In this document: one piece after another, positions 46,781 to 58,275 of the stretch | How the letters are laid out: each line of letters begins with the position of its first letter | Numbering within the stretch: the first letter of the stretch is position 1 | Assembly: GCA_029531795.1 (NCBI GenBank) | Contig: JAPEIS010000003.1 | Location: 248,001-312,000 of the forward strand | Source of the DNA: Sclerotinia nivalis | Lineage: Eukaryota > Ascomycota > Leotiomycetes > Helotiales > Sclerotiniaceae | Reading direction: 5' to 3' | DNA: 64,000 nucleotides | Translations under genes and position numbers: made by a program | The notes under the pieces: model-generated | What the model was told of the DNA's origin: nothing | Databases searched by the model: none | What the model saw: the letters and a program-made list of their open reading frames with translations, nothing else

Positions 46781-48294
46781 TTAGCTTTTTGGCCTTCCAA
46801 GACCTTTGAGTCGTAGATAAACATCACAGCCCCATCCATAAAGTGACTGGATTTCAATGCCACCCCCAAAATATTCAGCATATGCTCTTCCCAGGGGCAG
46901 TCCGTATCCTAATCCAGCGATCGAGCTACTCTCGCCTCCAGCACCTGATAAAACATTCAATGCATCCATATTCCCATTGCTGTGGCTTTGTCCGGGTAAT
47001 TCGTCTTCTTCCGAGAATGTTGTGAATGAATAGGACCATACGTTTGGTAATACCTCTGGGCTAATTCCTCCTCCTCGGTCTCGAATACGGATCGTAATCC
47101 CCGGGGCGGAATCCTCAAAAGGTTTGATCGAAAAGTTAGGATTGTCATCTAGAATTATACCTGAGCTAGACTTGTTCAGCGAATCATTTACCGCAGAGAG
47201 CTCTGGCTCTGCAGCTATCGTTATGACTACTGGTTCATTAGATCTACCAGACTCGACGGTCGCACGGAATGCGTTTTTCAGCAATTCAGTAATTATATAT
47301 TCTAAGTGCACTGGCACAAATGCAAACGTTGTCTCCGGCTCCCCATCTATAATCCAACTTGGTCGGACGCCATACTTGAGCTCGCAGATTTCCGACACAA
47401 AATTGCCACACGAATTTACTATTGACGCTGGGTTAAGAGCTGTATCTATAACACCAATATAAGATGAAGAACTTCCAGGGTCGGGTTCGATATGGTTTCC
47501 TTGATGTGCTTGAGATGAAAGATGTAATGCGATGTGTTGCTCTGCGATCAATCGAGTGCCTATCCGGGCGCGAAGATGCTCGTCCAAAAATCGTGTTACT
47601 TCGGTCGGGCTTATATATTTCCTGCATTCAAGAAAACCTCTGGCGAGGGTTGGAATGGTATGTGAGTGTGTTTCGACAAGGTCTGCCAGTACCTCCGTGA
47701 ATCTTATCTCATCTTCCAACGTAGATATGGTTTTGTATGGTAATAGTGTTGACAAGGAATGGAGATAATTGTTGTAAATCCTCGAAATATTCGGATTGGA
47801 GACGACTATGAAAGGCAGGTTCCGCAAAGCTTGTATTCGGTGCGCAAGACGATTCGGGAGGAGATCGAGGGTAAAGTTTGCAGATGAAAACAATGCTACC
47901 GTTGATAGTGGCGGTCGGCCATGTCTGCAAGTCAAGTAAGCATGTGTATATATATCAAGCAATGTCCAAATCCACACTTCACTAGATCTTCCAGGCTCAG
48001 TGTATGCAAGGGCTTGCTAGCAAGTCTTGCTATCTCATTATCTGCAATGATAGTTGAGCTTGGTGGATGTGACCATTTATGGGCTGATGGGGATGGGTAA
48101 CGATTGAGGCTGGCATATCTAAAAAACGATCTTGAATGGCAGACATTCTGGCCACGATAAGACCGCGAAAGTGGAAGGTAACAATTCATGACAGCATTGG
48201 TGATGTGTGTGTTTCGTGTGGAAAATTTGGTGTACGGTCGAAATATTGTTGACACAAGAAAGTTGTTAAGAACCCCGAAAAAACCTTGTGACAA
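46781..48294 (-). CDS. Mitochondrial pyruvate / branched-chain ketoacid dehydrogenase kinase
   Basis: Phosphorylates and switches off the E1 component of the pyruvate (or branched-chain ketoacid) dehydrogenase complex in the mitochondrial matrix. Exon 1 is 48294-47978 and exon 2 is 47924-46781, 486 residues. The N-terminus is Arg- and Ser-rich without acidic residues over its first 60, as expected of a presequence. The alpha-helical domain includes IARLASKPLHTLSLEDLVKH and RFTEVLADLVETHSHTIPTL. The GHKL ATP fold has the N-box ELLKNAFRATVE, the G1 box RDRGGGIS and the G2 region GLGYGLPLGRAYAEYFGGG. A segment with Ser/Glu/Gly richness (about residues 415-440) is inserted before the GLGYG loop. 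Whether it is the Pkp1- or Pkp2-like member cannot be told by eye. Confidence 0.92.
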
Positions 48295-49779
48295 AAGAGC
48301 ATAGTTCTGGTTCTAATTCCGTAAATGGCATCTTTCACAACAACGTATATATATATAAATCATCACAGCTTTGAGCAATGACATCAGAAGCATCCAAATA
48401 GTGCATTTAAAATTACTCTTTTTCTATATATATTTATATATCAAACAATTCAAGCTTCTCTTTCTAATCTTCTTGCGTTGTAACTTGGCCATTCCCATCC
48501 TCAATTGTTTTGAAAGTCTTATTTTTCATGATTGTAGATGCGGAAACAGAATCCTCAGGGAAGTCGATACTAATTCACCCGATCAGTAATGCAAGAGAGA
48601 GAGAGAGAGAGGAAGGAACAGCACTCTTACATAAATCCCCAATCAAAGTCATTGCCCTCTGCGATACTACCTCCATGGTCTTTGGCGGCTTTGATAGCCC
48701 TACTGTGTGTCAGTTACTAATATGCAGATAGTGATGTAAAATAGACTTGCTCTTCGTATTTCTCAGGAGCGTTAGACCTGGTTGAGTCCTCTTCCAGAGT
48801 GATCTAGGTGCTGAATCAGTACATTAGATGATAGGTATCTTGATCAATGTTAATTACAATGTATTGTGGCATTTTGACGTTTAGCTAGCAAGGTTCTTGG
48901 TAGTGATGTGATGTCGCAAAGGTAATGATGAAGCAGTCGGAATTCAATTTCAGCCTTTCAGATTGAGGTTCAGATGAAGGTGAAGATGGGATAGTAATGG
49001 CTGGAGGACAGTGACTTAGACTATATACTTACTCTGTTTAGCAAATGGCCGGGGAGGGGTCTTGGAGTGCGACTCATGATCATACGTCATCACTTGGGCT
49101 GACACGTCTGCGGGTAAGGAGGGGATAAGCTTTCGAGACCTATTGGCTCACAAGATTACCATGAGGTGTATAGCAAGCCGTGTGAGGCAATGTAGGAATG
49201 AGTAGATTGGTTGAGGAGGATTGGAGGCTTTCCAGCTTTTCGATGTATATCTTCCAAGGTTTACACTTTTGATATGAGATGCATGAAGTTCCTCGTCAGG
49301 TGTTATTGATTGCATTTCTTCATCTGTATTTGCTAGTCTAAGAGTTGGTCCAAACAGCCGTTCCAATAAAATAGCCTGTTATCTTAAAATCAACTTCAAT
49401 CGCAATCCCAATCCCAATATCCGATGAAAGGGAAGGTAGGTTGCGCAATGTAGATATTTTTAGGTAGGTATTTATAACCTTATCGCGATGTGACGAGTTT
49501 CCATTGGCGCCACAAAGTAAGGTTACGCCACAATTTCACACCTTCCTCACTTTGATGATAAGGCTGGAAGGAGCACGAGTACAGCAGAATGTTCACCAAT
49601 ATATAGACCATATAACATTTTATTTTGAATAAAAAAAAAAAAGTAAAATATATTCGATGTATAAACAAATTCTACTTCGATGGAAGTCCTATACCTAATA
49701 TACTTGCACCATATCTAGAACCAACCAGTTACTAGATGAGAACCTAACAGACTAGAGAAACTGAAAACCCAAATGTAAT
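48295..49779. other. Spacer, no supported gene
   Basis: Frames at 48371-48731 and 49148-49366 are not convincing. A GA dinucleotide run lies at about 48594-48612. A short poly(A) tract is at 49630-49641. Segment 49370-49450 is AT-rich with a few ATCCCAATCCC repeats. Confidence 0.45.
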
Positions 49780-50978
49780 TTAAACACCATCCGCGAAAGC
49801 CCCACCACCAGCCGCAGTATCAATGACAATACTTTCTTGCAAACCACATACCTCAAACAGAGCCCTTGGTGTAACATTCTTTGGAGTTCCTACGACACCC
49901 TCCTTCTTCAGACGCAAGAAAGTCTCTTGAATAGCCAACATAGCTGGGGCGAGAGCAGCAAAAGAGAAAATCATGATACGGAATCCCATCTCTTGTGCTT
50001 CCTTGGTAGTGATAATGGGAGTAGCACCGTTCTCCACCATGTTCAAAAGAATTGGCCATGGGGCGAACTCTTTAACAGTCTTCGCAGCCATCTCCTTTGA
50101 AGTGTAACCCTCGAGCAAGCCAACATCTGCACCAAGCTCTCGAGCAACCTTCAAACGTTTGATACACTCATCGTAACCAAGCTGCTGTAGCGCATCCGTG
50201 CGTGCAATCAACACAATATCGGATCTCATAGCATCTTTGGCGCCTTTGGCGGCACGAATTCTCATGTAGTACTCTTCTTCGGGGACAACCTTCTTGCCTG
50301 CAAGATGGCCACAACGCTTGTTTTGAATCTGATCCTCGATATGGAATCCAGCGACACCGGCTCTGATATAGGCCTTGACTGCTTTGTCAACAATGAGAGG
50401 GCCTACAAGTTGAAAAGAAGATGTCAGCTTTTTCTTTGATTTTCTCGTCTGCGATTTTACTTACCACCGTATCCTGTGTCCATATCGGCAATCAAGGGTG
50501 GACCAAAAGGATCAAGGTTTGCAATCATCTCAGCATGGTCCTTCATGTCAGAAAGATGAGCAATGCCGAGATCTGCCATTCCTAGGCGGGAAGCAGTAGT
50601 GCCTGCTCCGGTCTGTTACTGAATGTTAGCAAAGTGTTCTTCTATTGGGTAGCTAGTCCTCCCAAGGAATCTAGAACGTACCATGTAAAGGGCTGGAAAG
50701 CCAACTTGAAGGGCAACTCGTGTTGAGATCCCATCATAGACACCGGGACAGACAATCAACTCATTCGAGTCTCTGAGCATATTCTTCAACTTTGTGGCAC
50801 CGCTCACATAGCTTGTGCTAGGTGGCGCAACAACAGCTCCATCTTGGGGACTGGAGACCTGGGAAATCTTGATTAGCTATGAGCAATCACTTTGAGGAAT
50901 CCTGCATACCGAATACTCAGTCACAGCCGCCGTAGGCTTGTCCTCGACGATTGGGAGTGCATCCATGATGGGAGCCAT
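49780..50978 (-). CDS. Oxaloacetate acetylhydrolase-type lyase (isocitrate lyase/PEP mutase superfamily)
   Basis: Exons 50978-50910, 50858-50682, 50612-50465 and 50402-49780 give 338 residues. Superfamily hallmarks: VCPGVYDGISTRVAL, TGAGTTASRLGMADLGIAH, the metal-binding LIADMDTGYGGP, and GFHIEDQIQNKRCGHLAGKK, where KRCGH carries the catalytic Cys. VLIARTDAL and LNMVENG complete the barrel. The sequence is very close to what I know of Aspergillus oxaloacetate hydrolase, including GFRIMIFSFA, where the Ser is at the position I recall being reported as diagnostic for oxaloacetate hydrolases versus other members. If correct, the enzyme splits oxaloacetate into oxalate and acetate in the cytosol, the route to oxalic acid in plant-pathogenic Leotiomycetes. 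Other members of the superfamily (PEP mutase, dimethylmalate lyase) cannot be excluded by eye. The C-terminus AAGGGAFADGV is normal. Confidence 0.85.
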
Positions 50979-53119
50979 TATGATAAGTCGGGAATGAAGT
51001 AGTGGTAAGAGTTGATGTTGGATGTTGTTGATGATGATTGTGATGTGGATATGTCACTGTGTTATTGGTGTGCTTCTGGTCGAGGTGACTCTAAGCAGCG
51101 AACGAAGGGGTTTTATAGATTTCCACGACGCGAGTCTTCCCCGCATCAATCTACTTGTATCTATCTTCTTTGCCTCTTCACATCTACCTGTGGATTATTT
51201 TTCCGTCCAGTCAGCACCATCTAAAGACGAGATGCGCCCAAAGGACGAATCTCGACCCTCACTGATCGACACCCAATGTATCATCTCGCAGCGTGAGAAC
51301 GATAATGCAACGTCTTGGTACTGTACTTTCAGTCGTATTCTACATCCACGAGGATATAGATGCAGAAAATCCCTCAATGTCACGTCCTTATCACATCTTC
51401 TAGATTGGCTATCACCGTTTGATGCGAGTGCTGCTGGGCGTCATCACTCCCGCTGAAACAATACCAAGGGGTACATGAAGAATCAGCATCAGAAGCGTAT
51501 GTATCTACTAAGATTGTACTAAGATTTACTAAGATATGCAGGAAGAACATGACTCAATGACCCTACCTTGTCAAGCAATACCAAGGAATACATGAAGAAT
51601 CGAAATCCAGTTGACTTTAAGACTAGTTATCCTGTAAAGCAATACCAAGCGATGCAGGCATTATTAAAAATTGCATCTCACTACCCTACAAAGTAATACC
51701 AAGGGCTACAGGAAATTTTAAAGCCGAATAATTCCTAAGTACCCAGCCCTTGGCGATAATCTCTCAAGCTTATTCTCTCGCTTGATAGTCATTTAGGCCC
51801 CCCCTCTTCAAACTCACGGGTTCGTGGAGGATTACAATATCAGTCCCACACAGAATAGAGTTTTCTATATCTTAAAAATTATGTTATCGATAATTCACTC
51901 GTATTTCGAGGCCTCGATCTGAATCACCAGGGTTTTGATAAGCCGGGCCGGTGTCACAATTTGTCTTTTTAGTATTATATTTTCCAGCCTTCAGCTGCAT
52001 TTTCTTCTTATATGGTTACAGCGCTAAAAAGGCCCTTTTTAATTTGATCAAAGAGACGCTCCAAGAGCCAAGCTGGTCAAGCCAAGACTGACCTATCCAC
52101 AACATTGATCTTACCCTACTGTACGAAAAAAAACATCACCAAACTAGGCTGTGATGTCCCCAGAAAAATGTGTCATTATTTGATCAAAAAGTGATACGTT
52201 GAGTTAAACTAAAGCGGTGTGTAGGGTTTGTTACACGATAGTTCAGCAGATGAAAAAGGGAGGCTACCTGTCTAATGCTCGCCCATTTTTTTTGCGGGAA
52301 GGCTAAAAGCTGAAAGGGGGCTCGCATAGTTCTCCACTGCTTTCAAACGGCTATTAGCGAAGATGGAGCACGCAGATTCCCAAGGGAAAGACAAGATAAC
52401 GGACTGGCCCGAGTTTTTCTAATGCATGAGGGAGATTTAGGAGATAAGGTTTAGGTGTTAATTTTTTGCCTAGTCTTGTCAAGATACGGCATATTAAAAT
52501 TCAGCAGTCATCACCAGTCATCACCAGTCATCACCAGTCATCACCAGTCTTGGAAATAGTTGGCGTGTGGCGATGTCGGTGTGGCCCCGCTATCTACGAT
52601 ATGTAGAAATAGTTCCGATCCCCTCTTCCTTCACGGGTAGCGGAAACAAAGTTATGGAAATTCCGGCTTGGCGGAAAACGATGTTACGCTGATAAACTAA
52701 AGTTTTTCGGATTAGGCAACGTGGGGGAGATGCCATTTATTTTATTTTTTCATGATGGATTTGGTTCTCCGGTCAACTGAAAAGAAAAAAACTCCGCTGA
52801 TGCGCATTTCATAAAGGAGCGGGTTTGGCGCTTATCTAGTATCTAGTATCTACTAACTACTAAATGAATCTAAGTATCTCCGTTTTTCGCCCGCTTTCTT
52901 TAACCCTACTTCATTCGTACGCCCATCTTCAAAAACATTTTTGTCCAACTTCCCAATTGACTTCGGAACTCTTTTGACCGAGTCAGACGAATCAGATTAT
53001 CAGACGAATCAATCAGTCGAATTAGTCGAATTAGTCGAATCAAGTTGACTCAAGTTGAATCAAATTGAATCAAGTCGAATCAATCCGAATCAATCCGAAT
53101 CAACCGAATACTTTTCAAA
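50979..53119. repeat. Spacer with several small tandem or dispersed repeats
   Basis: No supported gene in about 2.1 kb. AATACCAAG-centred degenerate repeats occur four times at about 51458-51715, two followed by TACATGAAGAATC. A CAGTCATCAC repeat occurs four and a half times at 52505-52549. GAATTAGTC and GAATCAAGT pentamer-like repeats fill about 52985-53112, ending eight bases before the start of the DUF1275 gene. Frames at 51012-51456 lie within the upstream region of the lyase gene and are not protein-like. Confidence 0.6.
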
Positions 53120-54279
53120 ATGAAGGAAACAGAAGACTCCCTGCCACGTACCAACAGTGTGGACATTGAAAGATCCGATGATGGGAGTGTAAAACCTTTT
53201 TCTGCAAGAATGAAGAAACATTTTGCACAGGAAGTAAGCAAAGATCATGCAGATATTCTCATGTTGATTTGTTGTCTCATCACTGGATTCTTGGATAGCA
53301 CTCTGTATAATGGTATAGTTCTAAATTCCCGCAACGAGTGTGTTACACTTAGCTGACAATTGAATATAGCCTTCAAGACCTTCGTTTCTATGCAAACTGG
53401 TAAGTCATCATGAGTTAAATTCTTACAAAAACCACGCCACTCATACATTCATTTCTCCATTATTTTTCGCCAGCAATTCAACATTCAACATTCACCATTT
53501 ATTAGTCTAATTGTCTAATAATTTTGTATAGGCAACACAATCTTCTTGGCTCTTGGCGCATCAGGACAAAACACCCGACCTTTTGGTTGGGCACGATCAC
53601 TCATTTCCATCGGTTGCTTCTGCGCTGGTTCCTTCGTCTTCTCACGATTCCATCGCTTCCTTAATCCCCTTCAACGAAGTACTCTCGTCGCTTCGTATCT
53701 CCTCCAGAGTTGTTGTATCTTGCTGGCAGCCGCTCTAGTTCAAAGCGGTGTGATTGAAGGCGCGGTACCGGCGGGATTAATAAATTATTGGAATCAAATT
53801 GCTGCAATTGCTTTGTTGAGTTTCCGTACGTTAAATTTATCTTGCTTGTTTGCTCTTTTCATTCGTCGCGATTTGTGTGCTCTTGCATCTATCCATCAAT
53901 CGTTGCATTTGTTACATTTCCTAGAATTCAAGAACCCCTTTCCTTAAAATCCACCCACGTCGACTCCACTTTTAACACTTTCACAGAAGCAGCAGGCCAA
54001 ATCGTCTCCTCACGTCTTTTAGGCGTAGGAGAAGTTCCTACTATCGTCATCACCTCACTTCTCTGCGATCTCCTATCCGACCCGGCTCTCTTTGCTCGCC
54101 CGTCAGCAAACGCAAAGAGAAATCGACGAGCAATAGCTTTTGTGTTGACGCTCCTAGGTGCGATTGTTGGCGGTTGGGTGAGTAAGGTTACAAAGAGCGT
54201 CAGCCCTATGCTCTGGGTAGCCGGTGGTTGTAAAGTTTTAATGACGCTGGGCTGGGGATTCTGGAAGCAGAAGGCCTAG
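53120..54279 (+). CDS. DUF1275 (YoaK-like) membrane protein
   Basis: Exons 53120-53312, 53370-53399, 53532-53825 and 53987-54279 give 269 residues. The conserved N-terminal segment is ILMLICCLITGFLDSTLYNA followed by FKTFVSMQTGNTIFLALG, which spans three exons, including a tiny 30-bp one. SLISIGCFCAGSFVFSRFHR, the aliphatic third helix and EAAGQIVSSRLLGVGEVPT continue the family pattern. Six membrane helices are expected. Function is unknown. It may be a plasma or organelle membrane transporter. Confidence 0.88.
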
Positions 54280-54785
54280 AGGAAGGAAGTGTTGAAGGTC
54301 GCATTTTGGATATAGAGGTTTAGAACTGTACATACTGATGAGAGATATGGGTAATATGATTAGATGGGTAGCATGAATAGAATAGAATTAATATATAGAG
54401 ATATAGATGAATATAGACTGTCAGATTAATCGCTTTCCGCTAGAATGAATGTGCAAGTCGTCGTCTCTTCATAGTTTCATCACGATCTAATTATTTCTTC
54501 TGTATATCTAGCTAGGCTAGCAGCAGCTAGCTGTTGCTAGTCTATTGAATATAGCTGTTATATCAATTTCAATTCAAAACCATGAATTTATCATCTTTGT
54601 AATCTGATAAGTGATAAGAATGTGTATCGCTGCCAGGGTCTAACTATTATTGGCTTAGCCTCTGTGATCGGTGCTGAATTTTCCGATGGGCAGGGTAAAA
54701 AAAAATTATTTTGAATCTGGAGAAGAATTTCGATATTGTCGGCGCATTACGAAGTTAGCTTTCCAACTACTTCAGCTAATTAATC
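54280..54785. other. Spacer before BMS1
   Basis: About 500 bp, AT-rich, with AGCTAGCTAGC-type short palindromes near 54508-54538 (GCTAGGCTAGCAGCAGCTAGC). No coding content. Confidence 0.4.
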
Positions 54786-57700
54786 ATGGAGGAACAAAAA
54801 AATAGGCCTCATAGGGCTCCCAAAGAGAAGAAGAAGCAGACTGGAGGTTAGTAATTGCTGTCTCAATTGATCCTTTTCGTATGCTAACATTACCAACAGA
54901 CCGTAATCCAAAAGCATTCAGTTTCGCAAACTCAGGAAGATTAGCAAAAAGTGCTGCACGATCGCATGATGTATGTTCAAGCATTTAGAACTCAATGCGC
55001 CAGCTTATTAACTTTCGCAGATCAAAGAAAGACGTCTTCATGTTCCTCAAATTGATCGATTACCAGAAGAACCACCGCCACGACTCGTTACAATTGTTGG
55101 ACCACCAGGTGTTGGAAAGACGACTTTACTCAAATCCTTAGTTAAACGATATGCGAAAGAGACACTATCAGATCCTCAAGGACCAATTACCGTTGTTACC
55201 TCGAAACGTCAAAGACTTACATTTGTAGAATGTCCGAACGAACTCGAGGCTATGGTGGATATGTCAAAGGTGGCAGATATTGTATTATTAATGATTGACG
55301 GGAATTTTGGGTTTGAGATGGAGACTATGGAGTTTTTGAACATTTTATCTTCGAGTGGTATGCCGGGTAATGTTTTTGGAATTCTTACACATCTTGATCT
55401 CTTCAAGAAACCACAAACTTTGAAGGATGCGAAAAAACGACTCAAGAATCGATTCTGGAGCGAATTATACCAGGGTGCGCATCTATTCTACCTCTCTGGA
55501 GTTATCAATGGACGTTATCCGGATCGAGAAATCCATAATTTGTCAAGATTTATTTCCGTCATGAAGAATCCTCGACCTTTGATTTGGCGCAATACACATC
55601 CTTATACCATTATCGATAGTTTCAGGGATATCACTCATCCTACCAAGATTGAGGAAGACGAGAAGTGCGATCGAACGGTTGTGTTATCTGGATACTTACG
55701 AGGAACAAATTTTGCCGCACAGGGTCAAAGGGTTCATATACCGGGGCTTGGGGATTATTCAGTCTCTGCTATGGAGGCATTACCTGATCCTTGTCCTACA
55801 CCATTTATGGACGCAGCAATTGCCAAAGCTTCTGGAAAGACTGGCAGGCGACGTTTAAACGAGAAGGAAAAGAAACTTCATGCACCCATGTCGGATAAAA
55901 GTGGATTGAAAATTGATGGAGACACTATCTGGATCACTCGTGATAAGGGATTTAATTTTGACGCGGATGCCGAGGATGAAGAACGTGGAGAGGGAGAAGA
56001 GATGATTGTTGGTTTGCAAGGGGAGAGAAGACTTTTAGGTGAAACTGAGGAGGGTGTGAGATTATTCAGTAAAGGTGAGACTATTAAGTCAGTTTCCCAG
56101 GAAGAAGACTCGGGAAGAAAACATCAAAGATCCGCAAGATTTGTCAGCAAAGATCAAGATTCGGATAACGAGGATTTTGAAGATGTTGCCAGTGATGAAG
56201 AATTTGATTCTGGTGATGAAGCAGAGATTACCGAAGACAAGTTAGGAAAGGCATTTAAGAAAGATAAAGACGAGGCTGGCGGTGATATTGAATTCGCTGA
56301 CAGTGATTCGGATCTTGGTTCCATGTCTGGTGACGATTTAGATGATGACGAAGACGATTCAGATTCAGATGATGAAAATGGAGCAGCTCGTTGGAAGCAA
56401 AACATGTTGGAAACTGCGCGCAAGCTTCATGGACAAAGGAAATCTTACCGAACTGCAGATCTAGCGAAACTTATGTATGACGAGTCGCTCACACCTACAG
56501 AAGTACTTCAAAGATGGAGAGGAGAGATTGAAGAGGAAGAGGAGGATATTGAACAATTTGAAGATGAAGATGAATTCTTTAAAAAGACCGGTAAAGAAGA
56601 TGAAGATGCAATCATGGATGACCGAGCAATTCCATTCCTCGATTATGAGAAGTTGGAGTCAAAATGGTCTGCAGAGGATAACATTGAAGCACTTCGAAAA
56701 CGATTTGCCACAGCTGATTTATTGAAGGGCAAGGGTAATGGCAGTGGTAGTGAAGATGATGATGAAGATGAAGATGAAGATGATGAGGGTGATGGAGAGT
56801 TTAAGGATTTAGAAACTGGTGAAGAGCACAAAGCAGACGAACCTGAAGATATTGATGCCGAACGAGAGAAGAATGCCAGAAGGAAAGAAGAGCTTAAACT
56901 GCGGTTCGAAGAAGAAGACAGAGATGGATTCAACAATGATAAAGCAAACGCAAGGCGAGAAGCTGGTGGAGATGATGAATTTGGTGAAGATGAATGGTAC
57001 GATGCACAGAAAGCACAAATCCAGAAACAACTCGATATCAACAAGGCCGAATTTGAGAATCTTGACGAAAGTCAAAGAATTAATGTTGAAGGTTATCGCG
57101 CTGGAATGTATGCGAAGATTGTTATCGAAGGGGTAGCATCTGAATTTGTTACTCGATTTAGTCCACGAATGCCAATCATCGTTGGAGGTTTGACACCAAC
57201 CGAGGATCGTTTTGGATTTGTACAGGTCAAGATCAAGAGGCACAGATGGCATAAGAAAATTCTTAAAACCAATGATCCTCTCATCATTTCTCTTGGATGG
57301 AGAAGATTTCAAACTCTTCCAATTTACAGTACTTCGGACAATCGAACACGAAATCGTATGCTCAAGTATACTCCAGAGCATATGCATTGTTTTGGTACAT
57401 TTTATGGACCATTCATCGCACCCAATACTGGATTTTCCTGTTATCAATCATTTTCCAATAAGAACCCTGGTTTTCGAATTGCAGCTACTGGAACTGTGAT
57501 GACAGTTGATGAGACTTCCGAGACAGTCAAAAAACTCAAGCTTACTGGTACGCCATACAAAATCTACAAGAATACTGCTTTCATCAAGGACATGTTCAAT
57601 ACTTCATTGGAAATTGCCAAGTTTGAAGGAGCTTCTATCAAGACTGTCTCTGGTATTAGAGGTCAAATTAAACGTGCATTGTCCAAGCCGGAAGGTTACT

Positions 57701-58275
57701 TCCGTGCCACATTTGAAGATAAAATCCTCATGAGTGATATTGTCTTCTTACGGGCTTGGTATCCGATTAAACCTCATCGGTTCTACAATCCCGTCACCAA
57801 CCTCATCGGATGGGAAGGTATGCGATTGACAGGGGAAGTTCGACGTGATCAAAATTTACCTACACCAGATCAAAAAAATAGTCACTACAAACCCGTGGAA
57901 AGAGTTACTCGTCATTTCAATCCTTTACGAGTTCCACGTGCTTTAGCAGCAGAACTCCCTTACAAAAGTCAAATTGTACAAATGAAGAAACAGAGCAAAC
58001 CTACGTATATGCAGAAGAGAGCAGTGGTAGTAGGAGGCGAAGAAAAGAAAGCTAGAGATCTAATGCAGAAGTTGATGACGCTCCGAAATGACAAGGTGGC
58101 GAAGAGGAAAGTAGCAAATGAAAAGAGGAGAGAGGTGTATAGGAAGAAGGTGGCGGAAAATGAGGAAAAGAGGGGTGAGAGGGAGAAGAAGGAAAAACAG
58201 GAATATTGGAGGAAGGAGGGTAAGAAGAGAAGAGCTGATACGGATGGTGGTGGGGGTGGAAAGAGAAGACGATGA
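54786..58275 (+). CDS. bms1: Ribosome biogenesis GTPase BMS1
   Basis: A nucleolar GTPase of the 90S pre-ribosome (SSU processome), needed with Rcl1 for early cleavages of 18S rRNA. Exons 54786-54846, 54900-54970 and 55021-58275 give 1128 residues, close to the yeast length. The N-terminus is basic (APKEKKKQTG). The P-loop is TIVGPPGVGKTTLLKSL at about residue 75. The effector/AARP2CN region follows (LSGYLRGTNFAAQGQRVHIP). The middle is highly acidic, with Asp/Glu clusters between about 55970 and 56850. The C-terminal RIBIOP_C/DUF663 half contains FGFVQVKIKRHRWHKKIL, FYGPFIAPNTGFSCYQSF and LRAWYPIKPHRFYNPV. The C-terminus is Lys/Arg-rich, ending in KRRR. Serine-rich frames on the opposite strand are shadows of the acidic stretches. 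Confidence 0.97.

Noticed and set aside
52505..52549. CAGTCATCAC repeats as a CRISPR array
   Set aside because: Direct ten-base tandem repeats without spacers in a fungal genome.
55209..57447. Serine- and phenylalanine-rich minus-strand frames opposite BMS1
   Set aside because: They are shadows of the acidic GAN-rich coding strand of BMS1.
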